Shown here piece after piece: positions 26,138 to 37,000 of a stretch of DNA of 64,000 nucleotides (the stretch's first letter is position 1; each line of letters begins with the position of its first letter). Where the stretch lies: the NCBI GenBank assembly GCA_044228285.1, contig JBGAVD010000001.1, positions 310,001 through 374,000 on the forward strand, given 5' to 3'. The notes beneath the pieces are model-generated. The model was not told where the DNA came from. It ran no database searches and saw only the letters and a list, made by a program, of their open reading frames with translations. Source of the stretch: JBBATK01 sp044228285. GTDB taxonomy: Bacteria > Bacteroidota > Ignavibacteria > Kapaibacteriales > NICIL-2. Both the position numbers and the translations under genes were made by a program.

Positions 26138-28537
26138 ATGTTACTGCATCTTCGTAATACACCTTTCGTCAAGCATTTTGATGCTATCCGAATGTCGGAT
26201 GTTGAGAGTGTTGGTGGAAAGAACGCCTCACTTGGGGAAATGTCCAGCCAACTCAGCGCAATGGGCATTCGCGTTCCTATTGGATTCTGCTTAACTACTG
26301 CAGCATATCGTCACTTTCTTCACGCAAATCACCTGCAAGAGTGTATTGCAACTCAGCTTCAAACCTTAGATCAGTTTAGTTTGAAGAATCTTGCGGAAGT
26401 TGGTTCTGCAATACGGAGCCGTATACTCGCAGCAACAATGCCCGAGGATCTGGTATCTGAGGTAGCACAACATCTGCTAGAATCAAATCTCTTAAATACT
26501 GCTGTTGCCGTTCGCAGCAGTGGAACAGCGGAAGACCTGCCTGGGGCAAGTTTCGCAGGACAGCATGATTCGTTTTTAAACATCACAGGTGTAACGCAGG
26601 TCATGTATGCTGTGCAACGCTGCTATGCTTCGCTCTACAACGACCGAGCAATAAAGTACCGTGCCGATCACGGATTCGACCAACTTGGCGTCGGGATCTC
26701 CGCCGGCATCCAGCAGATGGTTCGTTCTGATCTCGCGAGCGCAGGTGTAGCCTTTAGTTGTGATCCCGATACGGGCTTCAAACGTTTCATCTATCTAACA
26801 AGTTCATGGGGACTTTGCGAGAACATTGTGCAAGGAGCTGTAAGCCCCGACGAGTACTATTTCTGGAAAGCCTCGATAGAAGCAGAACGTCCTTCACTTA
26901 TCTACCGACGTCTCGGAACCAAAGAGCGAACGATGGTCTATGAAAAGAATCTCAGTGCAGCGAGTACTGTTCGAAATACCGACACCTCGGCTGAGAAACA
27001 ACACCAATGGAGTTTGAATCGAGACGATGCAGAGGTCCTCGCTCGTTGGTGCCTAGCAATTGAAAAGCACTACCAATGCCCTATGGATATCGAATGGGCT
27101 AAAGATGGTCTGAGTTCAGAACTGTTCATCGTCCAGGCACGTCCACTCGTCCTTCCAGAGAAGTCAACATTGCTCTCAACGAAAGAGTACTCCTTAGAGG
27201 AGCGATCAACGGTTCTATGTTCCGGACAAGCAGTTGGGCGTAGCATTGTTAGTGGACGCGTCTGCGTGGTGCAATCGTTAAGTGATGCCGTGAAGGTAGA
27301 AGAGGGTGATGTAATTGTTGCCGACAACACCAATCCTGATTGGAATGCTTTGCTGCGCAAAGCTGTCAGCATCGTGACAAATAGGGGTGGTCGCACCAGC
27401 CATGCCTCAATAGTAGCCAGAGAACTCGGAATACCTGCTGTCGTAGGGACAAAAGATGCAACAGCTAAGCTTCACGATGGTGCAGTTGTAACAGTGAGTT
27501 GCGCCGAAGGAGAAACGGGCATCGTGTATGATGGCAAACTGAAGTGGACAATCAAGGAGAAGTCTTTGCACCAGCATGGTATCAGTTCAACGGATGCGAT
27601 GCTGATCCTTGCAGATCCCGACAAAGCAATGCGGCTCTCACTCTTGCCAAATGCAGGTGTTGGACTCATGCGCTTGGAGTTTGTTATTGCCAAGAGTATT
27701 TGCGTTCACCCAATGGCCTTGGTGCACTATGACCTGTTACCTGATGCCCAAGACAAACAAGTCATCGATTCTTTGACGAGCGCATACTCTCGACGAGAAG
27801 AGTACTTTGTTGAGAAGCTATCTGAAGCTATTGCAATGGTGGCAGCTTCCTTCAATCCCAAAGACGTTATCGTTCGCTTCAGTGACTTTAAAAGCAACGA
27901 ATATGCCGATTTGATCGGCGGTAAGTTTTTCGAGTTACACGAAGAGAATCCAATGTTAGGTTTTCGTGGAGCATCCAGATACTATCACGATCGTTACAGA
28001 GATGCATTTGCCCTTGAATGCGCAGCCATCAAGCGAGTGCGTGAAGAACTCGGACTCCGCAACGTCAAGGTGATGATTCCGTTCTGTCGCTCCATTGATG
28101 AAGCCAAGAAGGTACTTGCTACTATGCAGGAGTTTGGTCTGACGCGGGGCAAAGATGGACTAGAAGTATATGTTATGGCTGAAATACCAAGCAACGTCAT
28201 ACTCGCCGAGCAGTTTGCTGCGCTCTTCGACGGATTCTCCATTGGCTCGAATGACCTGACCCAACTTTGTTTAGGTGTTGATCGGGACTCGGCACTCTTA
28301 GCTCCACTGTTTGACGAGAGCAACGATGCTGTGCTTGCAATGCTAGAGCTGGTGATCCAACGGGCAAAGAAATGCGGAAGGAAAATTGGATTGTGTGGCC
28401 AGGCACCGAGCGACAACGCAGAGTTTGCGCGATTCCTCGTGAAACGCGGCATAGATTCTATCTCATTCAGTCCTGATGCCTTAGTTCAGGGTATTGCGAA
28501 CATCCAAGCTGCAGAGCATGAGCTTGAGTACCCTTAG
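26138..28537 (+). CDS. ppsA: Phosphoenolpyruvate synthase
   Basis: A 799-residue enzyme making PEP from pyruvate and ATP for gluconeogenesis. An N-terminal ATP-grasp domain (VGGKNASLGEM, VAVRSSGTAEDLPGASFAGQHDSFLN) is followed by the swivelling phospho-His domain with His422 in NRGGRTSHASIVARELGIPAVVGT. The C-terminal PEP/pyruvate TIM barrel (FSDFKSNEYADLIGG, SIGSNDLTQLCLGVDRD) ends with catalytic Cys753 in GLCGQAPSD. These are close to the E. coli positions (421 and 751). It has a good ribosome binding site (aaggaaag) before the ATG. It is 59 bases upstream of the SDR gene on the same strand. Confidence 0.97.
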   Translation: MLLHLRNTPFVKHFDAIRMSDVESVGGKNASLGEMSSQLSAMGIRVPIGFCLTTAAYRHFLHANHLQECIATQLQTLDQFSLKNLAEVGSAIRSRILAATMPEDLVSEVAQHLLESNLLNTAVAVRSSGTAEDLPGASFAGQHDSFLNITGVTQVMYAVQRCYASLYNDRAIKYRADHGFDQLGVGISAGIQQMVRSDLASAGVAFSCDPDTGFKRFIYLTSSWGLCENIVQGAVSPDEYYFWKASIEAERPSLIYRRLGTKERTMVYEKNLSAASTVRNTDTSAEKQHQWSLNRDDAEVLARWCLAIEKHYQCPMDIEWAKDGLSSELFIVQARPLVLPEKSTLLSTKEYSLEERSTVLCSGQAVGRSIVSGRVCVVQSLSDAVKVEEGDVIVADNTNPDWNALLRKAVSIVTNRGGRTSHASIVARELGIPAVVGTKDATAKLHDGAVVTVSCAEGETGIVYDGKLKWTIKEKSLHQHGISSTDAMLILADPDKAMRLSLLPNAGVGLMRLEFVIAKSICVHPMALVHYDLLPDAQDKQVIDSLTSAYSRREEYFVEKLSEAIAMVAASFNPKDVIVRFSDFKSNEYADLIGGKFFELHEENPMLGFRGASRYYHDRYRDAFALECAAIKRVREELGLRNVKVMIPFCRSIDEAKKVLATMQEFGLTRGKDGLEVYVMAEIPSNVILAEQFAALFDGFSIGSNDLTQLCLGVDRDSALLAPLFDESNDAVLAMLELVIQRAKKCGRKIGLCGQAPSDNAEFARFLVKRGIDSISFSPDALVQGIANIQAAEHELEYP

Positions 28538-28596
28538 ATGCATGAACATATTGAACCGAACTATAGCTTCGAACCACTTATTTCAAAGGAAAAATC

Positions 28597-29352
28597 ATGA
28601 AAGGGATGTTTGAAAACAAAGTCGCCATTGTTACTGGTGGTGCTTTCGGGATTGGTAGAGCGACCGCTCTAGCATTCGCGATGAATGGCGCTAAAGTATG
28701 TGTCGCAGACTACATAGAGGATATGCACACCGTCAATGCGATACGGTCTGAAGGCGGTGAAGCAATCTTTGTGCGCTGTGATGTGTCGCTGGAAGACGAT
28801 GTCCGCACCATGGTCGAGCAGACAGTAAAAGAGTACGGCCGCCTTGATTATGCCTTTAATAACGCTGGAATTGAAGGTCATACAGCGCTAACCCAAGATT
28901 GTACAATGGACAACTGGGAACGTACCACGTCCGTTAATCTTCGAGGTGTTTGGCTCTGCATGAAATATGAGATACCACAAATGCTGAAGCAGCAGAAGGG
29001 CGCCATTGTGAACTGTGCATCGATTGCCGGACTAGTTGGCTTTCCAGCCCTACCTGCTTATGTGGCGTCAAAGCATGGCGTTGTAGGCTTAACAAAAGCC
29101 GCTGCCATCGAAAACGCGAAAACAGGAATTCGAGTGAATGCTGTGTGTCCGGGTGTTATCCATACCCCAATGATTGACCGCACCACTGGTAAAGACAAAG
29201 CAGTAGAGAAGATGTATGAAGACATGGAGCCAGTAGGCCGTATGGGTCAGCCAGAAGAAGTTGCAGATGTGGTCACCTGGCTTTGTTCTGACGCTTCGTC
29301 ATTTGTTATTGGCGACGCAATTGCTGTGGATGGAGGCTGGATTGCCCAATAA
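28597..29352 (+). CDS. Short-chain dehydrogenase/reductase
   Basis: A 251-residue NAD(P)-dependent oxidoreductase with the classical SDR pattern: TGGAFGIGRA for the cofactor, NNAGIEG, the catalytic Ser region NCASIAGLVGFPALPAYVASKHG with YxxxK, and PGVIHTPM. The C-terminal DAIAVDGGWIAQ is typical. The substrate is unknown. The ATG at 28597 has a ribosome binding site (aaagga). It may share a transcript with ppsA. Confidence 0.95.
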   Translation: MKGMFENKVAIVTGGAFGIGRATALAFAMNGAKVCVADYIEDMHTVNAIRSEGGEAIFVRCDVSLEDDVRTMVEQTVKEYGRLDYAFNNAGIEGHTALTQDCTMDNWERTTSVNLRGVWLCMKYEIPQMLKQQKGAIVNCASIAGLVGFPALPAYVASKHGVVGLTKAAAIENAKTGIRVNAVCPGVIHTPMIDRTTGKDKAVEKMYEDMEPVGRMGQPEEVADVVTWLCSDASSFVIGDAIAVDGGWIAQ

Positions 29353-29460
29353 TTCTCGCTGTTTTTCGTGCCTAAACGTTAAGACAGTAAACTTTTCTGC
29401 TCGAATTGTTGACAAAGTTCTGTGTACCACTCTGAAGATCTGCGGATCGAAAGGAAATAT

Positions 29461-31089
29461 ATGAAGCATTTGTTCCTCAGTACTTTCGTTGCTGTGTTCA
29501 GTTTTATGGGTTTGGCACTTCGTGCCCAGGACGACGCGGCAACATTCGACAAGCTCGTGCAGGATGATAGTGATGTTGTCAGCGTTATTGCGCTCTACGA
29601 CACCGAGATTCGAAGCGCACTATTCGTCGGAGCGGGAAGCCCTGAACTCGTCACTCGAGTGGGAGATCTGCAGAAGAGCTCTCATGAGTCTTTCAAAAAA
29701 GCGATTAGCGCGTATACCAAAGAAGAGCAATCAAAGATTTGGAACCTTACTCGGTTTCCAAGTCTGGTCAGTCAACTTCAGCAAAGCTCATCGCGCGAGA
29801 GCGCAGCTCTTGACAGACTTCTCCAGGATTATCCCGAAGATGTGCGCGTTGACGCGCGTGAGATAGCAACGAAACATCCAGAGGTGTTGGGTAGTGTTGA
29901 TCTCATTCGCCGTGACTTCGAACAGCGTTCGGCGCAGATCTTAGCTGCGTATTCTGAGCCTACTCGTCAAGCCTTCGGACTCTTAATGAAGAACCCTGAG
30001 GCGATGAGCACCTTGAATGACAATATGCGTATGTGTGTTGTTCTCGGTGATTTGTACAAACGCAATCCTGATTTGGTACGTTCACGTTTCCAAGACATGA
30101 ACATTGCGCTCGTTAATCGCAAGGCGAAGGATTTGGAAGAGTGGAAGGCGAAGATGGAGAATGATCCAGATGCGCAGTCTGAATTGAAACAGAGTGCTCG
30201 CGACTTTGCAGAATCGCAGGGATATGCTCCACAAGAGTATTCTGAAACACAACCCGTTGTGGTTGAACGCTACGTCAATGTATCGTATCCCTATTGGAGT
30301 GGATATCCCTGGTGGTATGAAACTCCATGCTGGACACCATATCCATATTGGTATCACTGGGGCTTCTATTATTCAAGTGGTCGGACTATGTGGTATGGAA
30401 CGCCCTCTTGGTACTTTCTGTCATGGCACTTTCGCCATCGTCCAAACTTCGGTATGTATCCACATATCACAAACTGTTACTTCGACTATTTCAACTATGG
30501 CCCACGAAGATATTATGCCCGTTGCAGCTACGTGACGCACAACTGGTACAGAACAAACCGTACGCGTTTAGCGGATGACTTTCGAGATGATCGTAGTCGT
30601 CGCATAGAGCGCATCCGTGATCTTAGTACCGGAGGTATAGGTACTCAGCGCAGCGGAACCGGCTCCTCTGGCTCAGGATCTACAGGAACCGGTACTGGCG
30701 GTCGTCGTACAACAACTGACCGACCAACTTCAACCTATCCTAATCCGGATCCAGATGTTAGACGTGAACGTACTCCAGTTCGTCCAAATCCTAATCCAAC
30801 AACAAATCCGGCACCCGAGCCTACGCGCAGACAGCCTTCTGTTCCTGTGCAGCCCTCACCGGTACCCGAAACGAAAGAACGTCCAAACACCATGCCGCGC
30901 AATCCTGTTCCAAGTCCTGCGCCTCGCGAGGTTCCAAGATCGGTACCACGTGTGGAGCAACCACGCTCAAACCCCCAGCCTTCAGCTGGAAGTGGCACGG
31001 TTCGATCGAATGACAATGTGCGTCCCGTCGTCACTCCGAAGCCAAGCCAGGCTCCATCGAAGAGTGAGCGACCCTCCTCGCATCCCTGA
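29461..31089 (+). CDS. Secreted Tyr/Trp-rich and Pro-rich protein (DUF3300-like layout)
   Basis: A 542-residue exported protein. Residues 1-22 are a signal peptide (MKHLFLSTFVAVFSFMGLALRAQ). Residues about 25-240 are helical with repeated short motifs ending in NP (KNPEAMST, KRNPDLVRS), like a worm of short helices. Residues about 265-370 are very rich in Tyr, Trp, Pro and Gly (SYPYWSGYPWWYE). The remainder is basic, then Gly/Ser/Thr- and Pro/Arg-rich low complexity. The layout resembles DUF3300 proteins, but I cannot confirm it. An aromatic surface or cell-wall-associated role is inference. The ATG at 29461 with ribosome binding site ggaaat was chosen over the longer frame. Confidence 0.7.
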   Translation: MKHLFLSTFVAVFSFMGLALRAQDDAATFDKLVQDDSDVVSVIALYDTEIRSALFVGAGSPELVTRVGDLQKSSHESFKKAISAYTKEEQSKIWNLTRFPSLVSQLQQSSSRESAALDRLLQDYPEDVRVDAREIATKHPEVLGSVDLIRRDFEQRSAQILAAYSEPTRQAFGLLMKNPEAMSTLNDNMRMCVVLGDLYKRNPDLVRSRFQDMNIALVNRKAKDLEEWKAKMENDPDAQSELKQSARDFAESQGYAPQEYSETQPVVVERYVNVSYPYWSGYPWWYETPCWTPYPYWYHWGFYYSSGRTMWYGTPSWYFLSWHFRHRPNFGMYPHITNCYFDYFNYGPRRYYARCSYVTHNWYRTNRTRLADDFRDDRSRRIERIRDLSTGGIGTQRSGTGSSGSGSTGTGTGGRRTTTDRPTSTYPNPDPDVRRERTPVRPNPNPTTNPAPEPTRRQPSVPVQPSPVPETKERPNTMPRNPVPSPAPREVPRSVPRVEQPRSNPQPSAGSGTVRSNDNVRPVVTPKPSQAPSKSERPSSHP

Positions 31090-31167
31090 AGACTGAGGTC
31101 GACAAGATTCGCGAAGAGGCTTTGTTGTTGTGCGGAAGTCTGTTTCAGACATAAAACAGAATGTATG

Positions 31168-31207
31168 GGGTTCTCAGGAATGATGTTCTTGAGAACCCTT
31201 CATTTTT
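31168..31207 (+). terminator. Rho-independent terminator
   Basis: Stem 31168-31180 with 31186-31198 (13 bp, one G-T pair), loop tgatg, followed by ttcattttt. It separates the Pro-rich protein gene from pfkA. Confidence 0.85.
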
Positions 31208-31250
31208 GTGGATGCTTCGTCCGTAAATTTGAGTAGTACATCCTTCATTG

Positions 31251-32336
31251 ATGCCTTGTGCACGAACTATGTTGAGCACCACAGAAACAGATTCTCAGAC
31301 AAGTCCTGAAGTCCAAAACACACAGTCCACACCTGATCTTCGTGCGCATGACAACAGGCCAGCCTTCAAGACCATTGCCCTGCTGACAAGTGGGGGAGAT
31401 GCACCTGGACTCAACGCTTGCATTCGTGCCGTTGTACGCACTGCAAACTTTCACGGCATCACAGTCATCGGTATTCATGATGGTTATGACGGGATGATCG
31501 ATGGCGACTTTCAAGAACTGAGTTCTGCTAGCGTGAGCGGTATTATCCAACGCGGTGGTACTGTGTTGAAATCTTCTCGTAGTGATCGCTTCATGAGTGT
31601 GGAGGGACGTCAACAGGCATTTGATCAACTCAAAGCACACGGAGTTGAAGGGGTCATACTAATTGGCGGCGATGGATCCTTTGCCGGCGCTCGCGCATTC
31701 ACTGCCGAGCACAGTATTCCTTTTGTTGCGATTCCAAAGACAATAGATAACGATATCCACGGCACAGATTTTACCATTGGATATGATACAGCGATCAATA
31801 CTGCCATGGAGGCTATTGATAAAATCCGCGACACTGCTGAGTCGCATAATAAGATCTTCTTCGTTGAAGTAATGGGACGTGATGCTGGCTTCATCGCATA
31901 CCGTACTGGTTTAGCGGTTGGTGCTGAGGCCATCTATATCCCAGAAACGAAAACCAATCTGCAGCATCTGTATAGTGTTTTAGATCGCGGATGGAGTCGC
32001 AAGAAGAGCTCCATTATCGTCGTCGTCGCTGAAGGAGATGAAGAAGGTGGCGCTGTAAAAATCTCTGAAAAAGTAGACGCACGCTACCCCCAGTTTGCAG
32101 TTCGAGTTTGTATTCTTGGTCACATACAGCGTGGAGGCTCACCGACCTGCTCAGATCGAGTGCTTGCCTCGCGCTTAGGGGTAGCGGCCGTAAATGCTCT
32201 GCTTGAGGGCCAAAGCAACATCATGGTTGGCGAGATCAATCATGAAATCGTCTACACCTCTCTCCTGGATGCTCGCAAACGTTGCTTACAGATTAGTCCA
32301 TCAATGATGGAACTCATGAACGTCCTTTCTTCTTAA
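31251..32336 (+). CDS. pfkA: 6-phosphofructokinase
   Basis: A 361-residue PfkA-family enzyme of glycolysis with a ~38-residue polar N-terminal extension before KTIALLTSGGDAPGLNACIRAV. The donor site has GGDGS (codon for the residue equivalent to Gly104 at 31674), as in ATP enzymes, but PKTIDND (Lys codon at 31734) where ATP enzymes have PGTIDND and PPi enzymes have Lys. Other motifs are EVMGRDAGFIA and HIQRGGSPTCSDRVLASRLG. The phosphoryl donor is therefore uncertain. Start could be the ATG at 31251 or 31269. Confidence 0.93.
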   Translation: MPCARTMLSTTETDSQTSPEVQNTQSTPDLRAHDNRPAFKTIALLTSGGDAPGLNACIRAVVRTANFHGITVIGIHDGYDGMIDGDFQELSSASVSGIIQRGGTVLKSSRSDRFMSVEGRQQAFDQLKAHGVEGVILIGGDGSFAGARAFTAEHSIPFVAIPKTIDNDIHGTDFTIGYDTAINTAMEAIDKIRDTAESHNKIFFVEVMGRDAGFIAYRTGLAVGAEAIYIPETKTNLQHLYSVLDRGWSRKKSSIIVVVAEGDEEGGAVKISEKVDARYPQFAVRVCILGHIQRGGSPTCSDRVLASRLGVAAVNALLEGQSNIMVGEINHEIVYTSLLDARKRCLQISPSMMELMNVLSS

Positions 32337-32614
32337 GAACAACTGTCCGCTCCTCTTTCTTGCTACAAGAGTCTGACAGCTCTCTGACAACTCTCAGCGC
32401 TAAAGCTGACGCTGCTCAGTGTATAGATAGCCGCAACTCTCGAACTTGCGATAAGTCGTTGAGCGACTGTTGGAATGAATTCTGTCGGGTATGAACCTCC
32501 AGCGCTCATTCTCCAGCATTCAAGGTGAAGAATTCTGCAACATTCTCACAGGCTCAGCGTTAGTATACCATACACAACTTCGTTACTCGATGCCGCGGTT
32601 ATAGCTGCGCTTCA

Positions 32615-33274
32615 ATGGACATCGTACTCTACATCCTGTACCTGATTCTAGGACTTGTCGCGCTCGTTCTCATTGTCATTCTGTTCGTACCAGTGCAGCT
32701 TATTGTGGATTCCACACGCTCTAGCTACATGCTTCGGATGCCATTTGTGGCTCATCTAAAACTGCGCATCGTTAACGTTGAGCCCGTAGTATCACTTTGG
32801 GTGCTGGGTTATACGAAGGAGTTGAATCTCATTGACGAAGTCCGTAAGCAGATTCGACAGGCTGCAGCAAAAAGAGAGAGGCGCATTCGTGATGAGCGAG
32901 AAAAGGATACAGTAATAGACACCAATCAGAAACCGAGTGGCAAGACGCAAAGTCACACAACGACTAACAATGTATCGGCAGGGAGGCAGTCTGCGAGAAG
33001 GAGAAGATCGATTCCATGGCGTCGTCTTCGCGCTTGTCTGAACAGCTTTCAAGTGCGTAAAGCCTCGATAGTTGTAGACACCGGTATTGATGAGTGGAAT
33101 GCATGGCTCTTTCCCGTTGCCTATGCACTCGCACAGCTTTCTCCACTTCGAATACAGCCAAATTTTTTAGGTCACAATTCTGTACGTGTGTATGTACAGA
33201 ATACGGTAGGACGTTTACTATGGGCATTTACATTTCCCACATTCTTTATTCACCATTCTAGGAGAGTAGTATGA
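32615..33274 (+). CDS. DUF2953-like membrane-anchored protein
   Basis: A 219-residue protein with one N-terminal membrane helix (about residues 4-27), a strand-rich segment, a basic low-complexity linker (about 85-145) and a C-terminal domain (VRKASIVVDTGIDEWNAWLFPVAYALAQL, VRVYVQNTVGRLLWAF). The layout and the ATGA overlap with a GerW/YtfJ gene match the ytfI-ytfJ pair of Bacillus, whose YtfI is a DUF2953 protein. Individual sequence similarity is weak, so the call leans on context. Function is unknown; it probably lies at the inner membrane. Confidence 0.6.
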   Translation: MDIVLYILYLILGLVALVLIVILFVPVQLIVDSTRSSYMLRMPFVAHLKLRIVNVEPVVSLWVLGYTKELNLIDEVRKQIRQAAAKRERRIRDEREKDTVIDTNQKPSGKTQSHTTTNNVSAGRQSARRRRSIPWRRLRACLNSFQVRKASIVVDTGIDEWNAWLFPVAYALAQLSPLRIQPNFLGHNSVRVYVQNTVGRLLWAFTFPTFFIHHSRRVV

Positions 33275-33654
33275 AAACAGTTGATGACATGATGGGCAAC
33301 ATCACAGAGTTCCTAAAGCAGGAAGCAAAAACCGAGACGATTATGGGACAACAGTTCCAGTTAGGCGAGTACACCTGCATTCCAGTCATGTCGGTTGGGC
33401 TTGGCTTTGGCGGCGGTGGCGGCGAAGGCAAAAGTGATGCTAAGTCGGTTGGCGGTGAAGGTGTAGGTGCCGGCGGCGGTGCTGGACTCGGTATGGGTCC
33501 TGTTGGCTTCCTTGTTACCCGTGGCGAAAACATCCAGTTTATCTCTGCTCGCGGTAGCCGTGGTTTGAATGCTGCTTTTGAGAAACTGCCAGACATGATC
33601 AATCGTGTATTTGACAAGAAAAACGCTGAGAAAACCACGGAGGCCGCGATATAA
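33271..33654 (+). CDS. GerW (YtfJ) family protein
   Basis: A 127-residue protein with DDMMGNITEFLKQEAKTETIMGQQFQLGEYTCIPVMSVGLGFGGG, a Gly-rich middle (GGEGVGAGGGAGLGMGPVGFLV) and IQFISARG, the standard order of the GerW/YtfJ family. In Bacillus the relative is a spore-associated protein of unclear role; homologues also occur in non-sporulating bacteria. It overlaps the DUF2953-like gene by four bases (33271-33274), so both are made together. Confidence 0.88.
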   Translation: MKTVDDMMGNITEFLKQEAKTETIMGQQFQLGEYTCIPVMSVGLGFGGGGGEGKSDAKSVGGEGVGAGGGAGLGMGPVGFLVTRGENIQFISARGSRGLNAAFEKLPDMINRVFDKKNAEKTTEAAI

Positions 33655-34074
33655 CTTGCCTTCATTTGATGCGGGCTTGTATGATCTCTGAATCAGTCAA
33701 CGATGTCATACAATGAAGACAATAGGGCTTTGCATCTCTGCAGTAGGGCGCAGCTATGGAGCTATATGTGCAAATGTCTGCCGGGCAGTAGAGGATGAGG
33801 CTGAGATCAGATCAATCGATTGCCAGCGGGCAGCGAAGCTGCACGGTTGGAGAAAAATCACCTAAGGTTCAAAAATGCACGCCGTCCTTTCATGAAGGGT
33901 CGGCGTGTTGCTTTATAGCCAGCGGAGATGCTGAAAAAAGAGCTTTCGCTCTAGTGGCTTTACAGAGTCGAGACTGAGCGGCAGAAAATCAACAAAGAGC
34001 AATAATTGTTTTCCCACCCCAATTGCTGCAAAGCCTTTAATGTGCTAATTTTCGCGCTCCAATCGCTGATCTCT
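33655..34074. other. Spacer with terminator-like hairpin
   Basis: 420 bases without a recognisable gene. A hairpin at 33878-33907 (cacgccg / cggcgtg, extended inward by five more pairs around a catg loop) followed by ttgcttta could end the DUF2953-GerW transcript. Short frames here have no features of genes. Confidence 0.4.
33878..33907 (+). terminator. Terminator-like hairpin
   Basis: Twelve base pairs with one internal mismatch, catg loop, followed by a T-containing stretch rather than a full U-run. Confidence 0.5.
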
Positions 34075-37000
34075 ATGACCCAAAAAACACCTTGCTCGCA
34101 TTCTTTCAAAACAAGTTTTCTAGCACTCCTTTTGTCCGTGCTGAGTTTCAGCTCAGCATTGCGCGCACAAGCACAAAACGTTGACAGCGCTGTACAGCAG
34201 GCTTGGGATCTTCTGCAAAAGGGAGACGCAACTGCAGCCGAAAGAGCCTTTCGCGAATTGAAGCAAAGCTCGGGCTCGAACGAGCGCGTACACTTGGGAT
34301 TAAGTTACTTATACACCTGGCAACATCGCTACCGCGAAGCATGGGATGAGTATGAGCTTGCGATGAAAGCCTCATCAAATCCTCATGCCTTGTTTTATTC
34401 TGCCATGGCAGGTGTGATGGCGCAGAGTAATTCTACCGTGAGTGAGTTTCGTTTAACTAAACAGTATGAGAGTTTGATAAAGAACCCAGATTCAATGGGT
34501 GTGTTGGCGGCCATGGCGCATTCTCGATTGGGAGATCATGCTCGATTTACAAATGACATCGAAGGATCAGAAGAACATTATAAGCAGTTGAATAGCATTG
34601 GAGAATGGGCAGTTATAGGTCCTTTTGAGAATATCTCAGGCAGCGGATTTAACAAAGTATATGAGCCTGAGAAAGCCATCAACATGAATGCTCTGTATCC
34701 TGGTCGCTTTGGCTCGACTGCAAAGTGGTTTGTGCCTCAGCATTTGCGACCAGACCGTTGGTTTGATATTGAACGACACTTCACAACCAGTGCAGGTGTT
34801 TTTTATGCCTATTGTTCTGTGTTTTCGGAAAAGAAGCAAGCCGTTTCATTGCGAATCGGAACCTCAGGTGCATTTAAAGTGCTCCTCAATGACGAGCTAA
34901 TGTTACAATCTGAAGACGAGTACAATAATGATGTTGATACCTACATCTGTCAAACAGAATTGCAGAGCGGTTGGAACAAAGTACTGGTCAAACTCTGCGT
35001 CTGGGAGATTGATCGCAATAATTTTCTGCTTCGAATTGTAGATCAAGCTGGACGTCCGATACCTGGCCTCCGCAGTTCAACGGAGATACAGAAGTATCCT
35101 TCTCGGCCAGGAGCCATGTGCAAAGTGATGCCAAACTCCTTTGAGCAGTATTTCGAGCAAAGACTGCAAGCTCATCCAGATCGCTTAGAGAATTATTTAT
35201 TGTTAGCTGATTGCCATTTGCGCAACGATAAGGGCGAACAAGCAGAGATGACCTTGCGCGAGGCACTCAAGCGCTCACCTCAATCTGTGGTCTTATTAGA
35301 CCGCATGATGGAGGCCTATACGAGAAATGACAAAAGGGATTTGGTTATCGCCACTCTTGAGAAGCTCTGGTCTATAGACAGCACTGACATCAATGCACTA
35401 GAGTTTAAGTTTCGAGAGGCAATAAACAATAAGGCATACGAAGAAGCAGAACGCTTGATGAGTATCTATCAGAGGGTATGTCCAAACGAAGAAAAGGTAA
35501 TCGCCTCTCAAATATTACTGTATAGTTCTACAGGTAAAGAAGCAGAAGCGATCGCTTTGCTGAAGAGTTCCTACGCTAAATATCCAAAGAGCTATGCATT
35601 TGCCAGTGGAATGGCTGCGATTAGGAAACAAGATCATCATGATGTTGCTGGCGCAATCGAAGTGTGGCAGAAGTATTCCGAAGATATTGCTTCATATGAT
35701 GCTCTCACGGCTCTCTCTGAGCTATATGCAGAGTCCAACCAGTTTTCGCAGTGGCAGAAAACACGTGCAGCCCTCGCGGATCTTAGTAATGACGCACCAG
35801 GCTATCACTACAACACGGCACGATCGTACTTCCGAATTGAAGATTATGCAAGCGCGAGAACCCATGTGTTAACCTCGCTGGAGGCTTGTCCAAACGCTGC
35901 TGACTATCATGAGCTACTCGGCGACATCTACATGCAAACAGAGTTGAAGGCGAATGCTCTTGAAGAATACAAGAAAGCACTGGTTTGTTATCCTGGATAT
36001 TTAAAACTGCGCGAGAAGATCCGTACACTTGAAAACAAAAAGCAGGTGTTCCAACCTATTGCGAAATACGCCATCGATTCGCTGGTGAAGACTTCGCCTC
36101 AGGCATCAGACTATCCTGACGACGAGAGCATCATCATCCTCGATGACCGAAAGTATGTTCTCTATCCAGAAGGAACTGCGGAGGGACAGTTTGAGTTGTT
36201 GATTAGAATACTCAAGCAAGAAGGTATCGATCGCTGGAAAGAGCTGAACCTGGGAAGTAGTGCTACCATTGAGAAAGCAGTCAGCATGAAAGCATCTGGT
36301 TCGGAGATTCGAGCTGATATCAGTAAAGGTGAGATGGTGTTCAAAGGTTTGCAAGAGGGTGACTTCATTTACGTACGCTATCGAGATTACGAACGTAGTT
36401 CAGATCGTTTTTTTCAACATTTCAGCGATCGACGTTTCTTTAATGGAATGTTTCCTACTCGCATCTCGAGAATGTCGTTGATTACGCCGAAGGATTATAA
36501 AATTCAATATCGCAGTGTGAACGAGAAGATAGAACCGACGATTAGCTCTTGCGATGACGGTACGCTCTACATATGGAAGCTTGAGAATCAAGCTGGAATT
36601 AAGAACGAAGTGTCGATGCCTGGTTCCGATGTGGTTGCAAAGTATGTGGAGATAACAAGTATCGATTCTTGGCAGTTTATAGCTAACTGGTACTGCGATG
36701 TGACGAACCTGAAGGCTAAAGCTACCTACGAGATTAAGGAGAAGATGCAGGAGCTGGTGCCGGCTAGTAGCAAGCTTAGCGACGAGGAGATTGTGAGTCG
36801 TGTGTACCAGTTCATCACCGATAGCATACGCTATAGCTATGTGCCTTTCCGTCAATCCGGTGGAACACCGCAGCGTGCTCGCGACGTGTTGATTACCAAG
36901 ATTGGGGATTGTAAAGACGTAGCAACCTTGGGTATCTCTATGCTTTCGGTTGCCGGAATCAAAGCAGATTATTGTCTGGTGAAAACCAACTCCGCACTCA

